Origin: Streptomyces sp. CA-210063
GTDB taxonomy: Bacteria; Actinomycetota; Actinomycetes; Streptomycetales; Streptomycetaceae
Direction of reading: 5' to 3'
Assembly (NCBI RefSeq): GCF_024612015.1
Contig: NZ_CP102512.1
Coordinates: 9,796,001-9,860,000 of the forward strand
DNA: 64,000 nt
Numbering within the stretch: the stretch's first letter is position 1; each line of letters opens with the position of its first letter. Below are positions 55,002 to 63,810 of this stretch, one piece after another. The translations under genes were made by a program, and so were the position numbers. The notes under the pieces were generated by a model that did no database searches, was not told the DNA's origin, and saw nothing but the letters and a program-made list of their open reading frames with translations.

Positions 55002-55793
55002 TCAGGTCTGAGGCACCGCGGCGATGCGGGCGAAATCCCCGCTGATGTCTCCCGCGGTCTGCAACAGCGGTGGCAGATACTCCTCGACCAGTCGCTCGAC
55101 CGATGTCTCGGCCGCGTGGCAGTTGACGTTGAGTGCCGCGATGACCTGACCGGAGCCGTCACGCAACGGGGCCGCGACCGACCGGATACCGGGCGCCAAC
55201 TGCTGGTCCGTCAGCGCCCATCCGCGTGCCCGCACCTCGCGCAGGACCGCGTCGCGTTCGCCGGGGGCGGGCTGCCAGCACGGTGTCAGTCCGGAGCGCG
55301 AAGGCTCGGCGAGCACCTGCTTCAGCTCATCGGCCGGCAGGGCCGCCAGCAGTACCTTTCCCAGGGAGGTCTGCAGTGCCGGGAAGCGCGTTCCGATCTG
55401 CACCGACAGGGTCACGAGCTTCGGGACAGCCACCCGGGCCACATAGATGATGTCCGATCCGTCCAGCTGAGCTACCGAGCACGACTCGTTGGTCCGCTCC
55501 ACCAGACGCTCCATGTGGGGCCGTGCGATGTCCCACAAGCCCATGGAGCGCACGTAGGCCACCCCGAGTTCGAGCACCCTGGGGGTCAGCGCGAACCCCG
55601 ACTCGCACGAGCGGACATAGCCGAGTTCTTCCAGGGTCAGCAGAATCCTGCGGGCGGTCGGCCTGGCGAGCCCGGTGGCGCCGGCGACCTGCGCCAGCGA
55701 CATCTGTGGCTGGCCGGGCGGGAACGCGGCAATGACCTCCAGCCCCCGGGCCAATGCCTCGATGAAGTCCGGTCCTGCTCCCTGGCGTGGCAC
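55002..55793 (-). CDS. IclR-family (PcaR/PcaU-like) regulator
   Basis: A 263-residue regulator: wHTH (SLAQVAGATGLARPTARRILLTLEELGYV) and an IclR effector domain (ERTNESCSVAQLDGSDIIYVAR; LSVQIGTRFPALQTSLGKVLLA; GWALTDQQLAPGIRSVAAPL). The start at GTG 55793 gives RGLEVIAAF early as in PcaR-type regulators of protocatechuate use. It may respond to an aromatic acid; it is divergent from the aldehyde dehydrogenase gene at 56083. Confidence 0.87.
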   Translation of the reverse strand: MPRQGAGPDFIEALARGLEVIAAFPPGQPQMSLAQVAGATGLARPTARRILLTLEELGYVRSCESGFALTPRVLELGVAYVRSMGLWDIARPHMERLVERTNESCSVAQLDGSDIIYVARVAVPKLVTLSVQIGTRFPALQTSLGKVLLAALPADELKQVLAEPSRSGLTPCWQPAPGERDAVLREVRARGWALTDQQLAPGIRSVAAPLRDGSGQVIAALNVNCHAAETSVERLVEEYLPPLLQTAGDISGDFARIAAVPQT

Positions 55794-56082
55794 GTGACTC
55801 CTCGGCTGCGGTCGCGCTGCGGGTTCCCACCGATCAGCCTAACGCGTGTCCGTGATGCGGACAGTGGTTCACCGCGAGGCTTCCGCAGCCAAGGGCTTGA
55901 CACCGGCAAGCGTCCGAAGTGACGCTGACCTCAGGCTGTCCGCCATGCGGATGGTTGTCCGCCAGGCGTCACAGATCCTTCCTTCTCGCGCTTCCTGGTC
56001 ATCCCCGTCCTGCACGCTCAGTGGCACGTCACGGCACTGTGGCGCGGAACGGTGGGGCACACCTGATCCTCAGGAGAGTTGT

Positions 56083-57564
56083 ATGTCCGAAAGAATCCCC
56101 ACAGCACCGGCGGAGACCCGGGCGGCGCCGGTCCGGACGGGACTGCTCATCGGCGGCAGGACCGTCGAGACCGACGATTGGACAGCCGTCCACAACCCGG
56201 CGGCCCCTGAGCAGATCGTCGGTCACGCCGCCGCAGCCACCGTCGAGCAGGCCCGGGCGGCCGTAGCCGCCGCGGACGCGGCGTTCCCGAGCTGGGCGGC
56301 GATGCCCGCGCGCCGGCGAGCGGAGATCATCGGCCAGGCGCTCACCCTCCTCGACGGCAGTGAGGCCGACCGGGCAGCGCTGATGACCCGCGAGAACGGC
56401 AAGATCTCCCTCGAGAGCCAGATCGAGATGAGCGTCTTCGTCGCCCGCACCCGGGCGGCCATCGATCTGGTCGACTCCCTCGACCAGGTCAGGCACCTCG
56501 ACGGCCCGCCGCTGACCTCGCGCATCCACCGGCTCCCCGTGGGCGTGGTCACTGTCATCGTCCCGTTCAACTGGCCGATCGCGATCCTCGGCGCGAGCCT
56601 GCCGTACGCGCTGCTTGCCGGGAACACGGCCGTGGTCAAGCCCCCGCCCACCGTGCCGCTGGCCATGGTGCGCACCCTGGAACTGTTCGCGGCGGGACTC
56701 CCCGCCGGCGTCCTGAACGTCGTGACCGGCAGCAACGAAGCGGTCGCCCCGCTGCTCACCGACCCCCGCGTCCGGAAGATCGTGTTCACCGGAAGCACGG
56801 CCGTCGGCAAGCACATCATGGCCGCCGCCGCGCAGAACCTCGCCTCGGTGACCCTCGAACTCGGCGGCAACGACCCCGCGATCGTCCTCGATGACGCCGT
56901 ACTCGATCAGGAGCACATCGGACGGCTCGTCCAGGGCGCGTTCCTGACGAGCGGCCAGGTCTGCATGGCCGTCAAACGGCTGTACGTCCACCGCTCCCGC
57001 TACGACGAACTCGTCGACGCGCTCGCCACTGCCCTGGACACCCAACGCGTGGGTCCGGGAACCGACCCCGCCTCGACCATGGGCCCGCTCAACAGCGCCG
57101 CCCAGCGCGACAGGGTGACCGCCATGCTGACCGAGGCGGCCGACGCCGGAGCCGAGATCCGCGAACTGGGGACCCTGGCCCCCAACGCCGCCTCCTCAGG
57201 AGGACACTTCCTGCGTCCCGCCCTCGTCCTCGATCCCGACCCGGGCCTGAGAATCGTCACCGAGGAACAGTTCGGCCCCGCCCTGCCGATCCTGCCCTTC
57301 GACGACGTCGACTCCGTACTGGACCAGGTCAACAACGACTGGTCGGGACTGTGCTCCTCGGTCTGGAGCGCCGACCCCGCCCGCGCGGCGGGCCTCGCGG
57401 AACGGCTGCGCACCGGCACCACCTGGATCAATCACGCCAACGCCGTCGCATGCGACGACCGAGCCCCCTTCGGCGGCTTCCGCCAGAGCGGCATCGGACG
57501 CGAGATGGGCCCGGACGGCCTGCTCTCCTTCACCGAAGCGCACACCATCACGACGCACGGATAG
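56083..57564 (+). CDS. Aldehyde dehydrogenase
   Basis: A 493-residue NAD(P)-dependent enzyme: FNWPIAILG and FTGSTAVGKHI (cofactor), general-base glutamate in TLELGGNDP and catalytic cysteine in GQVCMAVKR. It oxidises an aldehyde to the acid. The ATG at 56083 follows CAGGAGAG. The other ALDH at 58945 differs in its substrate pocket (GQFCMGG), so they are not duplicates with the same job. Confidence 0.88.
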   Translation: MSERIPTAPAETRAAPVRTGLLIGGRTVETDDWTAVHNPAAPEQIVGHAAAATVEQARAAVAAADAAFPSWAAMPARRRAEIIGQALTLLDGSEADRAALMTRENGKISLESQIEMSVFVARTRAAIDLVDSLDQVRHLDGPPLTSRIHRLPVGVVTVIVPFNWPIAILGASLPYALLAGNTAVVKPPPTVPLAMVRTLELFAAGLPAGVLNVVTGSNEAVAPLLTDPRVRKIVFTGSTAVGKHIMAAAAQNLASVTLELGGNDPAIVLDDAVLDQEHIGRLVQGAFLTSGQVCMAVKRLYVHRSRYDELVDALATALDTQRVGPGTDPASTMGPLNSAAQRDRVTAMLTEAADAGAEIRELGTLAPNAASSGGHFLRPALVLDPDPGLRIVTEEQFGPALPILPFDDVDSVLDQVNNDWSGLCSSVWSADPARAAGLAERLRTGTTWINHANAVACDDRAPFGGFRQSGIGREMGPDGLLSFTEAHTITTHG

Positions 57565-57571
57565 AAACGGC

Positions 57572-57622
57572 GAGTACCGCTGGACCCCGCCGGCTTTGAG
57601 TGGGCGGGGTCCAGCGGTACTC
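57572..57622. terminator. Bidirectional terminator with 20-bp stem
   Basis: Perfect 20-base arms (57572-57591 and 57603-57622) around an 11-base loop, between the plus-strand ALDH gene and the minus-strand SMP-30-like gene. Confidence 0.9.
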
Positions 57623-57632
57623 CGGTCGTACG

Positions 57633-58577
57633 TCACACCAACGGCACGGACACCGCGTTGTAAGGGGTGTTCTCATCCCGGTCCGGGGTGGTGAAGCGGG
57701 AGTTGGGAAGGTACAGCTGACCCTTGTAGGCGGCGGCCGTAGTGGGCAGGTCGAAGCGGTCGTCCCTGATCACTCCGATCGCAGTGCCCCTTGTGCCCGA
57801 CCGGTTGAGCCGGATCACGTCCACCTGGTTGGGGTTGGGCTGGACCACGTAGAGAGTGCGGCCGATGAGCACCAGCCCGTCGCCGCTGGGCAGCGTTGTG
57901 TCACCCAGGTCGACCTTGCTGGTCACGCCGGTGCGGGGGTTGACGCGCATCAGTGAGCCGCCGTCCGCGGCCGCGTTGGTGACGAGCAGGGCGCTGCCGT
58001 CGGGGGTGAGCGAGATGCCGTTGGACGTGAAACCGGACTGCACCCAGTCACCGCTCAGCGTGAGGCTCTCCGGGGCGCCGATGCGGCCCTTCCTGCCCAG
58101 CGGCAGCTTGTAGAGCTGTGCGCTGAACGACTCGGTGAACCAGGCGGCGTCGCGGGTGAGCAGGACGTCGTTGACGAAACTGCCCTCCCCTGCGACGACG
58201 TGGTTGGCGAGCAGCGCACCACTGTGGGCGTCGACGACCCGCAGTTCACCACTGCTGCCGCCCGCCAGGAACAGCCGCCCCCAGGAGTCGGCCTTCAGCC
58301 CGACCGTCATGCGTCCCAGGCCGCGGTGGACCACCTTGCCCTTGCCATTCGTGAGGTTCACCCGGTACACGCCGCCGGTGGCGATCGATCCGAAGTAGGC
58401 GTACGGCGCGGAGCCGATCGCGACTCCCTCCGGCCCCCAGCCGTTGGGCAGCGAGAACTCCTTGGGCCAGGATCTGGCGGTGCCCGGGGCGGCCTGTGCC
58501 GTACCGCCGACCAGGGCGGTCGCTCCCAGGGCGATGCCCGCGCCGAGAACCTGCCTGCGTGCGAGAGAGCTTGTCAT
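57633..58577 (-). CDS. Tat-exported SMP-30/NHL-like beta-propeller protein
   Basis: A 314-residue protein with a twin-arginine signal (ARRQVLGAGIALGATALVGG; cleavage after AQA about residue 29). The mature part shows repeated six-bladed propeller strands (YAYFGSIATGGVYRVNL, LVLIGRTLYVVQPNPNQV, LYLPNSRFTTPDRDE). This is the SMP-30/gluconolactonase-like superfamily; a lactonase or sugar-binding role outside the cell is possible. The ATG at 58577 was chosen as the signal begins there. A MarR-type palindrome lies 62 bases upstream. Confidence 0.82.
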   Translation of the reverse strand: MTSSLARRQVLGAGIALGATALVGGTAQAAPGTARSWPKEFSLPNGWGPEGVAIGSAPYAYFGSIATGGVYRVNLTNGKGKVVHRGLGRMTVGLKADSWGRLFLAGGSSGELRVVDAHSGALLANHVVAGEGSFVNDVLLTRDAAWFTESFSAQLYKLPLGRKGRIGAPESLTLSGDWVQSGFTSNGISLTPDGSALLVTNAAADGGSLMRVNPRTGVTSKVDLGDTTLPSGDGLVLIGRTLYVVQPNPNQVDVIRLNRSGTRGTAIGVIRDDRFDLPTTAAAYKGQLYLPNSRFTTPDRDENTPYNAVSVPLV

Positions 58578-58944
58578 CGATCGTCCTTCCTCGGAAACCA
58601 AGACGGGCCGCCGGTTCGGCTGGGCGCCTGGGCCAATTCTTGATAGTTCAAGTAATTGGGTACGGCGACGAATGTCCTGACTCTCTTCGGTCCATCGGAC
58701 GGAAAGCCGCCGGGTCGGTGCGAGCGCGGACCGTTGAGGCGGGCCATTCGACAGCAGGCCGACCTGGCAAGGCCGAACGTCGTGGCCGGGATACGTCATT
58801 CGTCCTTACTTTCGGCGCTCGCCTCCCGGTTCTCTGTCCAGGCGGTCACCGCTGGGCCATCATCCGAAAACCTGCCGGTCGCAGTGGCGCGACCGGCGTG
58901 AGCACGGTGACGGCCGCGCGCCGCACCGAGAAGGCGAGCGGGCC
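58578..58944. promoter_or_regulatory. Divergent control region with a MarR-type palindrome and shared motif
   Basis: About 370 bases between the SMP-30-like and ALDH genes. CTTGAT-AG-TTCAAG (58639-58652) is nearly identical to the palindrome before YceI. TACGTCATTCGTCCT (58792-58806) is an exact copy of the motif before the acyl-CoA synthetase. Confidence 0.6.
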
Positions 58945-60405
58945 ATGAGCGTGCTGCGACCGCACATCGAACCCGGCAGTCTCTTCATCGGTGGAACCTG
59001 GCGGGACGCGGAGTCCAAGGAGCGGCGCGACGTCGTCGACCCGTCCACCGGCAGAGTCGTCACCACGGTCGCGGAGGCCGACGGGGCGGATGTCGCCGCC
59101 GCGGTGGCCGCCGCCCGCGAGGCCTTCGACGCGGGGCCCTGGCCCCGGACACCGGCCCGCGAGCGCGCCCGCGTGCTGCACCGGGTGGCGGATCTGGTGC
59201 GCGAACGGGCGGACGAGATCGCCGCCGTGGAGAGCCTCGACGTCGGCAAGCCCGTCTCGTTCAGCCGGGGGGTGGACGTGGAGACCGTGGCCGAGACGTA
59301 CGAGTACTACTCGGCGCTGGCGCAGAGCCTCGACGGAGCCACGCGGCAGGTCGCCATACCCGCCCACGCCTACACCCGCAGGGAGCCCATCGGCGTGGTG
59401 GGAGCGATCACCCCGTTCAACTTCCCGTTGATTCTGAGCACGTCGAAGGTCGCCCCCGCGCTGGCGGCCGGCAACACCATCGTCCACAAACCGGCCGACG
59501 AGACCCCCCTCAGCGCGCTGCTGATGGCGGAGATACTCGCCGACGCCGGCGTTCCCGCGGGAGTGGTGAACGTCGTCACCGGCAGCGGCCCCGTCCTGGG
59601 TGAGGCACTGGTGCGTCACCCAGGCGTCGACAAGGTCGCCTTCACCGGGTCGACGAGGGTCGGCCGCCTGGCGGCGAGCACGGCCGGCGAACAACTCAAG
59701 CCCGTCACCATGGAGTTGGGCGGCAACGCGCCGCACATCGTCTTCGAGGACGCCGACGTCGGGAAGGCGATCGGCGCGATCATCAAGGCCTTCGTCTTCA
59801 ACACCGGACAGTTCTGCATGGGCGGACCCCGGCTCCTGGTCCACCGGTCCCTGTACGACACCACGCTGGGCATCCTCGCCGACGCGGTTCCGGCGGTCCC
59901 CGTCGGCGACCCCTTCGACCCGGCCACCGTCGTCGGACCGATGGCCGGCGAGCGGCACGTGGAGAACGTCGAGCGGTACGTGAAAGCGGCCGTCGAGGAC
60001 GGCGGCCGCATCGTCGTCGGCGGTGAGCGCTTGGAACTCAACGGCGGTTACTACTTCAAGCCCACCGTCATCGCCGGCCTGGACAACGACGCCCGCACCG
60101 TCCAGGAGGAGATCTTCGGCCCGGTGCTGACGGTTCAGCCCTTCGACACCGAGGAAGAGGCGATCGCGCTGGCGAACAGCACGCCGTACGGACTCGCCGC
60201 CGGTCTGCAGACCTCCGACCTGACGCGCGCCCATCGGGTCGCCGCGCGACTGGACGCCGGCATCGTCTGGGTCAACGACTGGGCCATGCTCGATCCCGCC
60301 GTGCCCTTCGGCGGCGTCAAGCAGTCCGGCTACGGACGCGAATCCGGGCCGGAGGCGCTGCAGGCGTACACGAGGACCAAGTCGGTCGTTATTTCCCTCG
60401 CCTGA
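58945..60405 (+). CDS. Aldehyde dehydrogenase (betaine-aldehyde/phenylacetaldehyde-like)
   Basis: A 486-residue ALDH: TPFNFPLILSTSK, FTGSTRVGRL, base glutamate in TMELGGNAP, catalytic cysteine in NTGQFCMGGPR, and EEIFGPVLTV. Tetrameric ALDHs of this branch oxidise aromatic and amino aldehydes. GAAGGCGAG precedes the ATG. It is a single transcription unit from the control region shared with the SMP-30-like gene. Confidence 0.88.
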   Translation: MSVLRPHIEPGSLFIGGTWRDAESKERRDVVDPSTGRVVTTVAEADGADVAAAVAAAREAFDAGPWPRTPARERARVLHRVADLVRERADEIAAVESLDVGKPVSFSRGVDVETVAETYEYYSALAQSLDGATRQVAIPAHAYTRREPIGVVGAITPFNFPLILSTSKVAPALAAGNTIVHKPADETPLSALLMAEILADAGVPAGVVNVVTGSGPVLGEALVRHPGVDKVAFTGSTRVGRLAASTAGEQLKPVTMELGGNAPHIVFEDADVGKAIGAIIKAFVFNTGQFCMGGPRLLVHRSLYDTTLGILADAVPAVPVGDPFDPATVVGPMAGERHVENVERYVKAAVEDGGRIVVGGERLELNGGYYFKPTVIAGLDNDARTVQEEIFGPVLTVQPFDTEEEAIALANSTPYGLAAGLQTSDLTRAHRVAARLDAGIVWVNDWAMLDPAVPFGGVKQSGYGRESGPEALQAYTRTKSVVISLA

Positions 60406-60847
60406 CCCCTCGACAAGGCCGGCTCCGAGCGCCCGGCCGCCGCCGGCGGGCCCTCCCGGGCCGGATCGGCCGGGTGAACTCCGTCCCCGGCTCTTGAGAG
60501 CCGGAGGTGAGCCGTGGGCATGGCGGCCTGGCAGTAGGCGTTGTCGCCCGGGCCGTGGACGCCACCGTTGAAGGTGACCCGGTACGGGCGGTTCGGCGCG
60601 AAACGGCGGGCGGTGATGAAGCCGACCGCGTCCTCGTTGTGCATGCCGTTGATGACCCGGGCGCTCAGGTGCCGGCGCAGACCGTGGTCGGTGCTCAGGT
60701 CTGAAGAGGGAACGGGCGGTGAGGTCGGCGCGGGACCAAGGCGGTGGACTGCGGCGGTGGACCGCCCTCGACGGCCTCAGCTCCTGCCTGAGCGGCGTCA
60801 CTTTGCAGGAAGGTGATCCCGCAGCTATCCTCATATTCAACAATGCG
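60406..60847. other. Long intergenic region with a possible gene remnant
   Basis: About 440 bases. On the minus strand a stretch (about 60644-60490) reads MHNEDAVGFITARRFAPNRP, then YRVTFNGGVHGPGDNAYCQA, with good codon bias, suggesting a piece of a former gene; I cannot name its family. GC-rich short inverted repeats follow the ALDH stop. The rest shows nothing. Confidence 0.3.
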
Positions 60848-60861
60848 ACTAGGTGCCTAGT
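60848..60861. promoter_or_regulatory. MarR-like palindrome upstream of the GDSL gene
   Basis: ACTAGG-TG-CCTAGT, a perfect 6+6 inverted repeat in a locally AT-rich stretch, 60 bases before the GTG start. Confidence 0.5.
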
Positions 60862-60921
60862 TGTTTAGCGATGGCCGTGTGCCACTTCCATCAGCAGCGT
60901 TGACGAGAGGCGGGCGGCCCC

Positions 60922-61728
60922 GTGTCGAGCAGTGGGTATCTGCGCTATGTCGCCCTGGGCGACAGTCACACCGAGGGGCTCGGGGACGGCGACGACGTCC
61001 GTGGTCTTCGGGGCTGGGCGGACCGGCTCGCCGAGCAGGTCGCCCGCCACAACCCCGGCCTGCTCTACGCCAACCTCGCGGTGCGCGGCCGTAAGGCCGG
61101 TCAGGTGCGCGCCGAGCAGCTCGCTCCGGCTCTCGCGATGCGGCCCGACCTCGCCACCGTGGTGGCTGGGGTCAACGATGCGTTGCGCCCGAGCTGCGAC
61201 CTCGACGAGGTGGCCGGCCATGTTGAGGCGATGTTCGCCGCCCTCACCGCGCAGGGCGCCACCGTCGCGACCCTCATGTTTCCCGATGTCGGGCGTATCA
61301 CGCCGTTGGCCCGCCCGATCGGTCACCGTGTTCTCGCGCTCAACGCGCGCATCCGGGAGGCCGCCGACCGCCACGGCGTGGTGGTGGCGGAGACGGCCGC
61401 GCACGCGGCGGCGACCGATCCGCGGTTGTGGAGTGCTGACCGGCTGCACGCCGGCCCGCTGGGACACGCGCGCATCGCGGCTGCCGTGGCCCAGGCGCTC
61501 GGTCTGCCGGGCAGCGACGACAAGTGGACCCTTCCCCTTCCGGCCGAGGGGACAGACATCTCTGTCTGGAGGACCGTGGGTGCCGAAGTGCGCTGGGCCG
61601 GCACCTTCCTCGGCCCTTGGGCCGGCCGCCGCCTGCGTGGCCGCTCCTCTGGGGACGGCCGCCAGGCCAAGCGGCCGGCGCTGCTTCCGGTGGCCGCGTC
61701 CGCTGGGGACACCTCCCCATCGGTGTGA
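60922..61728 (+). CDS. SGNH/GDSL-family hydrolase
   Basis: A 268-residue esterase: block I ALGDSHTEGLGD (serine nucleophile), an NLAVRG block, VAGVNDAL with the block III asparagine, and DRLHAGPLGHARIA with the C-terminal Asp/His. No signal peptide, so it acts in the cell on an unknown ester. The GTG follows GAGAGGCGG. A C-terminal basic tail (about 230-268) lies past the catalytic domain and has no known motif. Confidence 0.85.
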   Translation: MSSSGYLRYVALGDSHTEGLGDGDDVRGLRGWADRLAEQVARHNPGLLYANLAVRGRKAGQVRAEQLAPALAMRPDLATVVAGVNDALRPSCDLDEVAGHVEAMFAALTAQGATVATLMFPDVGRITPLARPIGHRVLALNARIREAADRHGVVVAETAAHAAATDPRLWSADRLHAGPLGHARIAAAVAQALGLPGSDDKWTLPLPAEGTDISVWRTVGAEVRWAGTFLGPWAGRRLRGRSSGDGRQAKRPALLPVAASAGDTSPSV

Positions 61729-61794
61729 TGCTCTGGCTTGCCGCGACGCCGGCGGCTCCTCGTGCTGCACTGCTCTTCACCGGACGGGAGCGTG

Positions 61795-62282
61795 GCAGCA
61801 GACCGACCTCGGAGTGCGGATCGTCCAGTCGATCAAAAGTCCTCCCAGGGTGGAGACAGGATCGACTGGAAGGTGGTGGACGAGAAGGAGATGACGGAGG
61901 AGCTCGGCAAGGGCAAGCTGTTCGGCGCGCTCGTCGCCCCGCGAACACTGTCATCGTCGCCGCACTCACCAGCCCCGAGGCGGCGCGCAACGCCGTCCGC
62001 CCGACACTCACCGTGCTGGCCAGTCGGCCTATGCGCAGGTAGGCAGGGAGCTGACCGCCCAGGGCGACGCCGGACCGCCCCGAGGCTGGGTGATCCTGGG
62101 CTTGGGACTCGCGGTCGCGTGCCTCTTCGGCTTCGGCGTGACCCGGTTCTACGACCCAAGGGACTGCATCGCAATCCCCGACAAGAAGCCGCAGCCGGTC
62201 CTCGCTCGGACACAGACCGACGACCCCTGGGAGGCCGGGCTGCTCACGACCGTCCAGCTCGTCACTTTGTTGACTAACTGTG
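61795..62282 (+). pseudogene. Decayed YhgE/Pip-like membrane protein gene fragment
   Basis: Pieces in three frames read in order as DLGVRIVQSIK, then SSQGGDRIDWKVVDEKEMTE and LGKGKLFGALVAP, then TVIVAALTSPEAARNAVRPT, then AYAQVGRELTAQG, and WVILGLGLAVACLFGFGV. This resembles the periplasmic N-terminal region of YhgE/ABC-2-like proteins. At least three frame changes are needed (near 61846, 61945 and 62030), and both ends are missing. The family call is tentative; decay is clear. Confidence 0.5.
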
Positions 62283-62300
62283 TGGGTGGGACCGCCGCAG

Positions 62301-62876
62301 TCAGCCGTCGGCCCGGAGCGTGGCCGTGCGCTGTTCGAGCCTGCGCAGCGCCATGTCCCCCCACTGGAGGTTCTCCCGCTCGAACGACATCCCGCGCAGC
62401 AGGGTGAGGTACGGGCCGATGCGCTCGGCCTCGGCGAAGTACGCCTCCTCGGAGCGCCCGTCGAGCAGGCGCTGCCGGAGCCGCTCGTAGCGGGCCAGCT
62501 TGGCGGTGGCCCACTCCATGCGCTCGGTGATGGCGGTCCGGACCGCTTCCATGTCGCCCGCGTCCAGGCACTGCACCTTGACAAGCAACTCGTCCCGGAT
62601 CACCGCCGGTTTACCCAAGGGCTCGGCGGTGTAGGCGTGGACGGCCTTCCGCCCGGCCTCCGTCAAGGAGAACAGTCGCTTGTTGGGGCGGCGCTTCTGC
62701 TCGACGACGCGGGCCGTGACGAGTCCTTCGGCCTCCATGCGATCCAGCTCCCGGTAGAGCTGCTGAGGCGTCGACATCCAGAAGTTGGCGACCGTCGCGT
62801 CGAACGCCTTCGCGAGGTCGTACCCGGACGCCTCGCCCTCCAACAGTGCGGCCATCACCGCGTTCCGCAAAGCCAT
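62301..62876 (-). CDS. PadR-family transcriptional regulator
   Basis: A 191-residue regulator: N-terminal winged helix (ALRNAVMAALLEGEASGYDLAKAF; QQLYRELDRMEAEGLV; KRLFSLTEAGRKAV) and a C-terminal PadR dimerisation helix bundle with several charged residues (RLRQRLLDGRSEEAYFAEAE). PadR proteins repress phenolic-acid or efflux genes. It is divergent from the SnoaL-like gene across an AT-rich 125-base region that includes GATTAATC, and may control both itself and that gene. Confidence 0.87.
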   Translation of the reverse strand: MALRNAVMAALLEGEASGYDLAKAFDATVANFWMSTPQQLYRELDRMEAEGLVTARVVEQKRRPNKRLFSLTEAGRKAVHAYTAEPLGKPAVIRDELLVKVQCLDAGDMEAVRTAITERMEWATAKLARYERLRQRLLDGRSEEAYFAEAERIGPYLTLLRGMSFERENLQWGDMALRRLEQRTATLRADG

Positions 62877-63001
62877 GGATGCACGCTAACAGATTAATCA
62901 ACAACGTGAATAATAGTCCCCCCTTCCCTGTAGACAAGCTCTAACGGGCCCTCTAATCTCCATTACACCTATTCGCATTTTTGAATATCAGAGGTGGGCT
63001 C

Positions 63002-63394
63002 ATGCATCCCTTCCGCAAGGCCGTCGAGAGCGGCGACCTGGACGCCGTGGCCGCTCTGCTGGCCGACGACGTCGTCTTCACCAGCCCCGTCACCTTCAAG
63101 CCTTACCCGGGCAAGGCGATCACCGCGGCGATCCTGCGCGGCGTGCTCCGGGTCTTCGAGGACTTCACCTACATCCGTGAGATCGCCAATTCCGACGGCC
63201 GCGATCACGCCTTCGTCTTCACCGCCACCGTCGCCGGCAAGCAGCTCCAGGGATGCGACTTCCTGCACTTCGACGACGACGGAAAAATCGACGAGTTCAC
63301 GGTGATGGTGCGCCCGCTCTCCGCCGCCCAGGCGCTCGGCGAGGCCATGGGCGCCCAGTTCGAGCAGATCGCCCGAGAGGCCGCCGAACAGTAA
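63002..63394 (+). CDS. SnoaL-like NTF2-fold protein
   Basis: A 130-residue cone-shaped NTF2-fold protein: [55 protein letters not shown] and [14 protein letters not shown]. Such proteins act as small isomerases/hydrolases or binding proteins. The ATG at 63002 has GAGGTG at the right distance. Downstream lies a broken oxidoreductase gene that begins two bases later, so they were once an operon. Confidence 0.82.
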   Translation: MHPFRKAVESGDLDAVAALLADDVVFTSPVTFKPYPGKAITAAILRGVLRVFEDFTYIREIANSDGRDHAFVFTATVAGKQLQGCDFLHFDDDGKIDEFTVMVRPLSAAQALGEAMGAQFEQIAREAAEQ

Positions 63395-63396
63395 CC

Positions 63397-63810
63397 ACGA
63401 CGACGGACTTCGACGCGGTGGTCATCGGCGCGGGGCAACGCCGGACTGACCGCCGCCACCCTCCAACGCTGGGACTGCGCACCCTCCTGGCGGAGCGCCA
63501 CAACGTCCCCGGCGGCTGCGCCACCTCCTTTCGACGAGTCCGCTTCGAGTTCGAGACGGCGCTGCACCAGCTGTCCGGAGTCGGCCTGGAAGTCCAGCCC
63601 GTACACGCTGCGCGGGCTGTTCGAGAGGCTGGGCGTCGCTGACTCGCTGTAGTTCGTCCAGGTGTACGACCTGTATCGCGCCGTGGTACCCGGCCGGCAC
63701 GATGTGACCCTGCCCGCCGACTGGGCCGGCGCCGTGGACGCCCTGGAGGACGCCTTCCCCGGCAACCGCGCCCGCGTCGAGCGATTCTTCGCGCTCGCCA
63801 GGGACGTGAC
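63397..63810 (+). pseudogene. FAD-dependent (phytoene-desaturase-like) oxidoreductase remnant
   Basis: Reads [13 protein letters not shown], then after a frame change [13 protein letters not shown] sequence, [31 protein letters not shown], then after another shift [14 protein letters not shown], an in-frame stop at 63647-63649, and [18 protein letters not shown] and [26 protein letters not shown]. It has at least three frame changes and a nonsense codon, and stops where ISL3-type sequence starts. Confidence 0.75.

Noticed and set aside
60330..60644. Complete minus-strand gene beside the second ALDH
   Set aside because: The coding-like part is short, overlaps the ALDH end, and loses its pattern after about 50 residues. 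At best a remnant.
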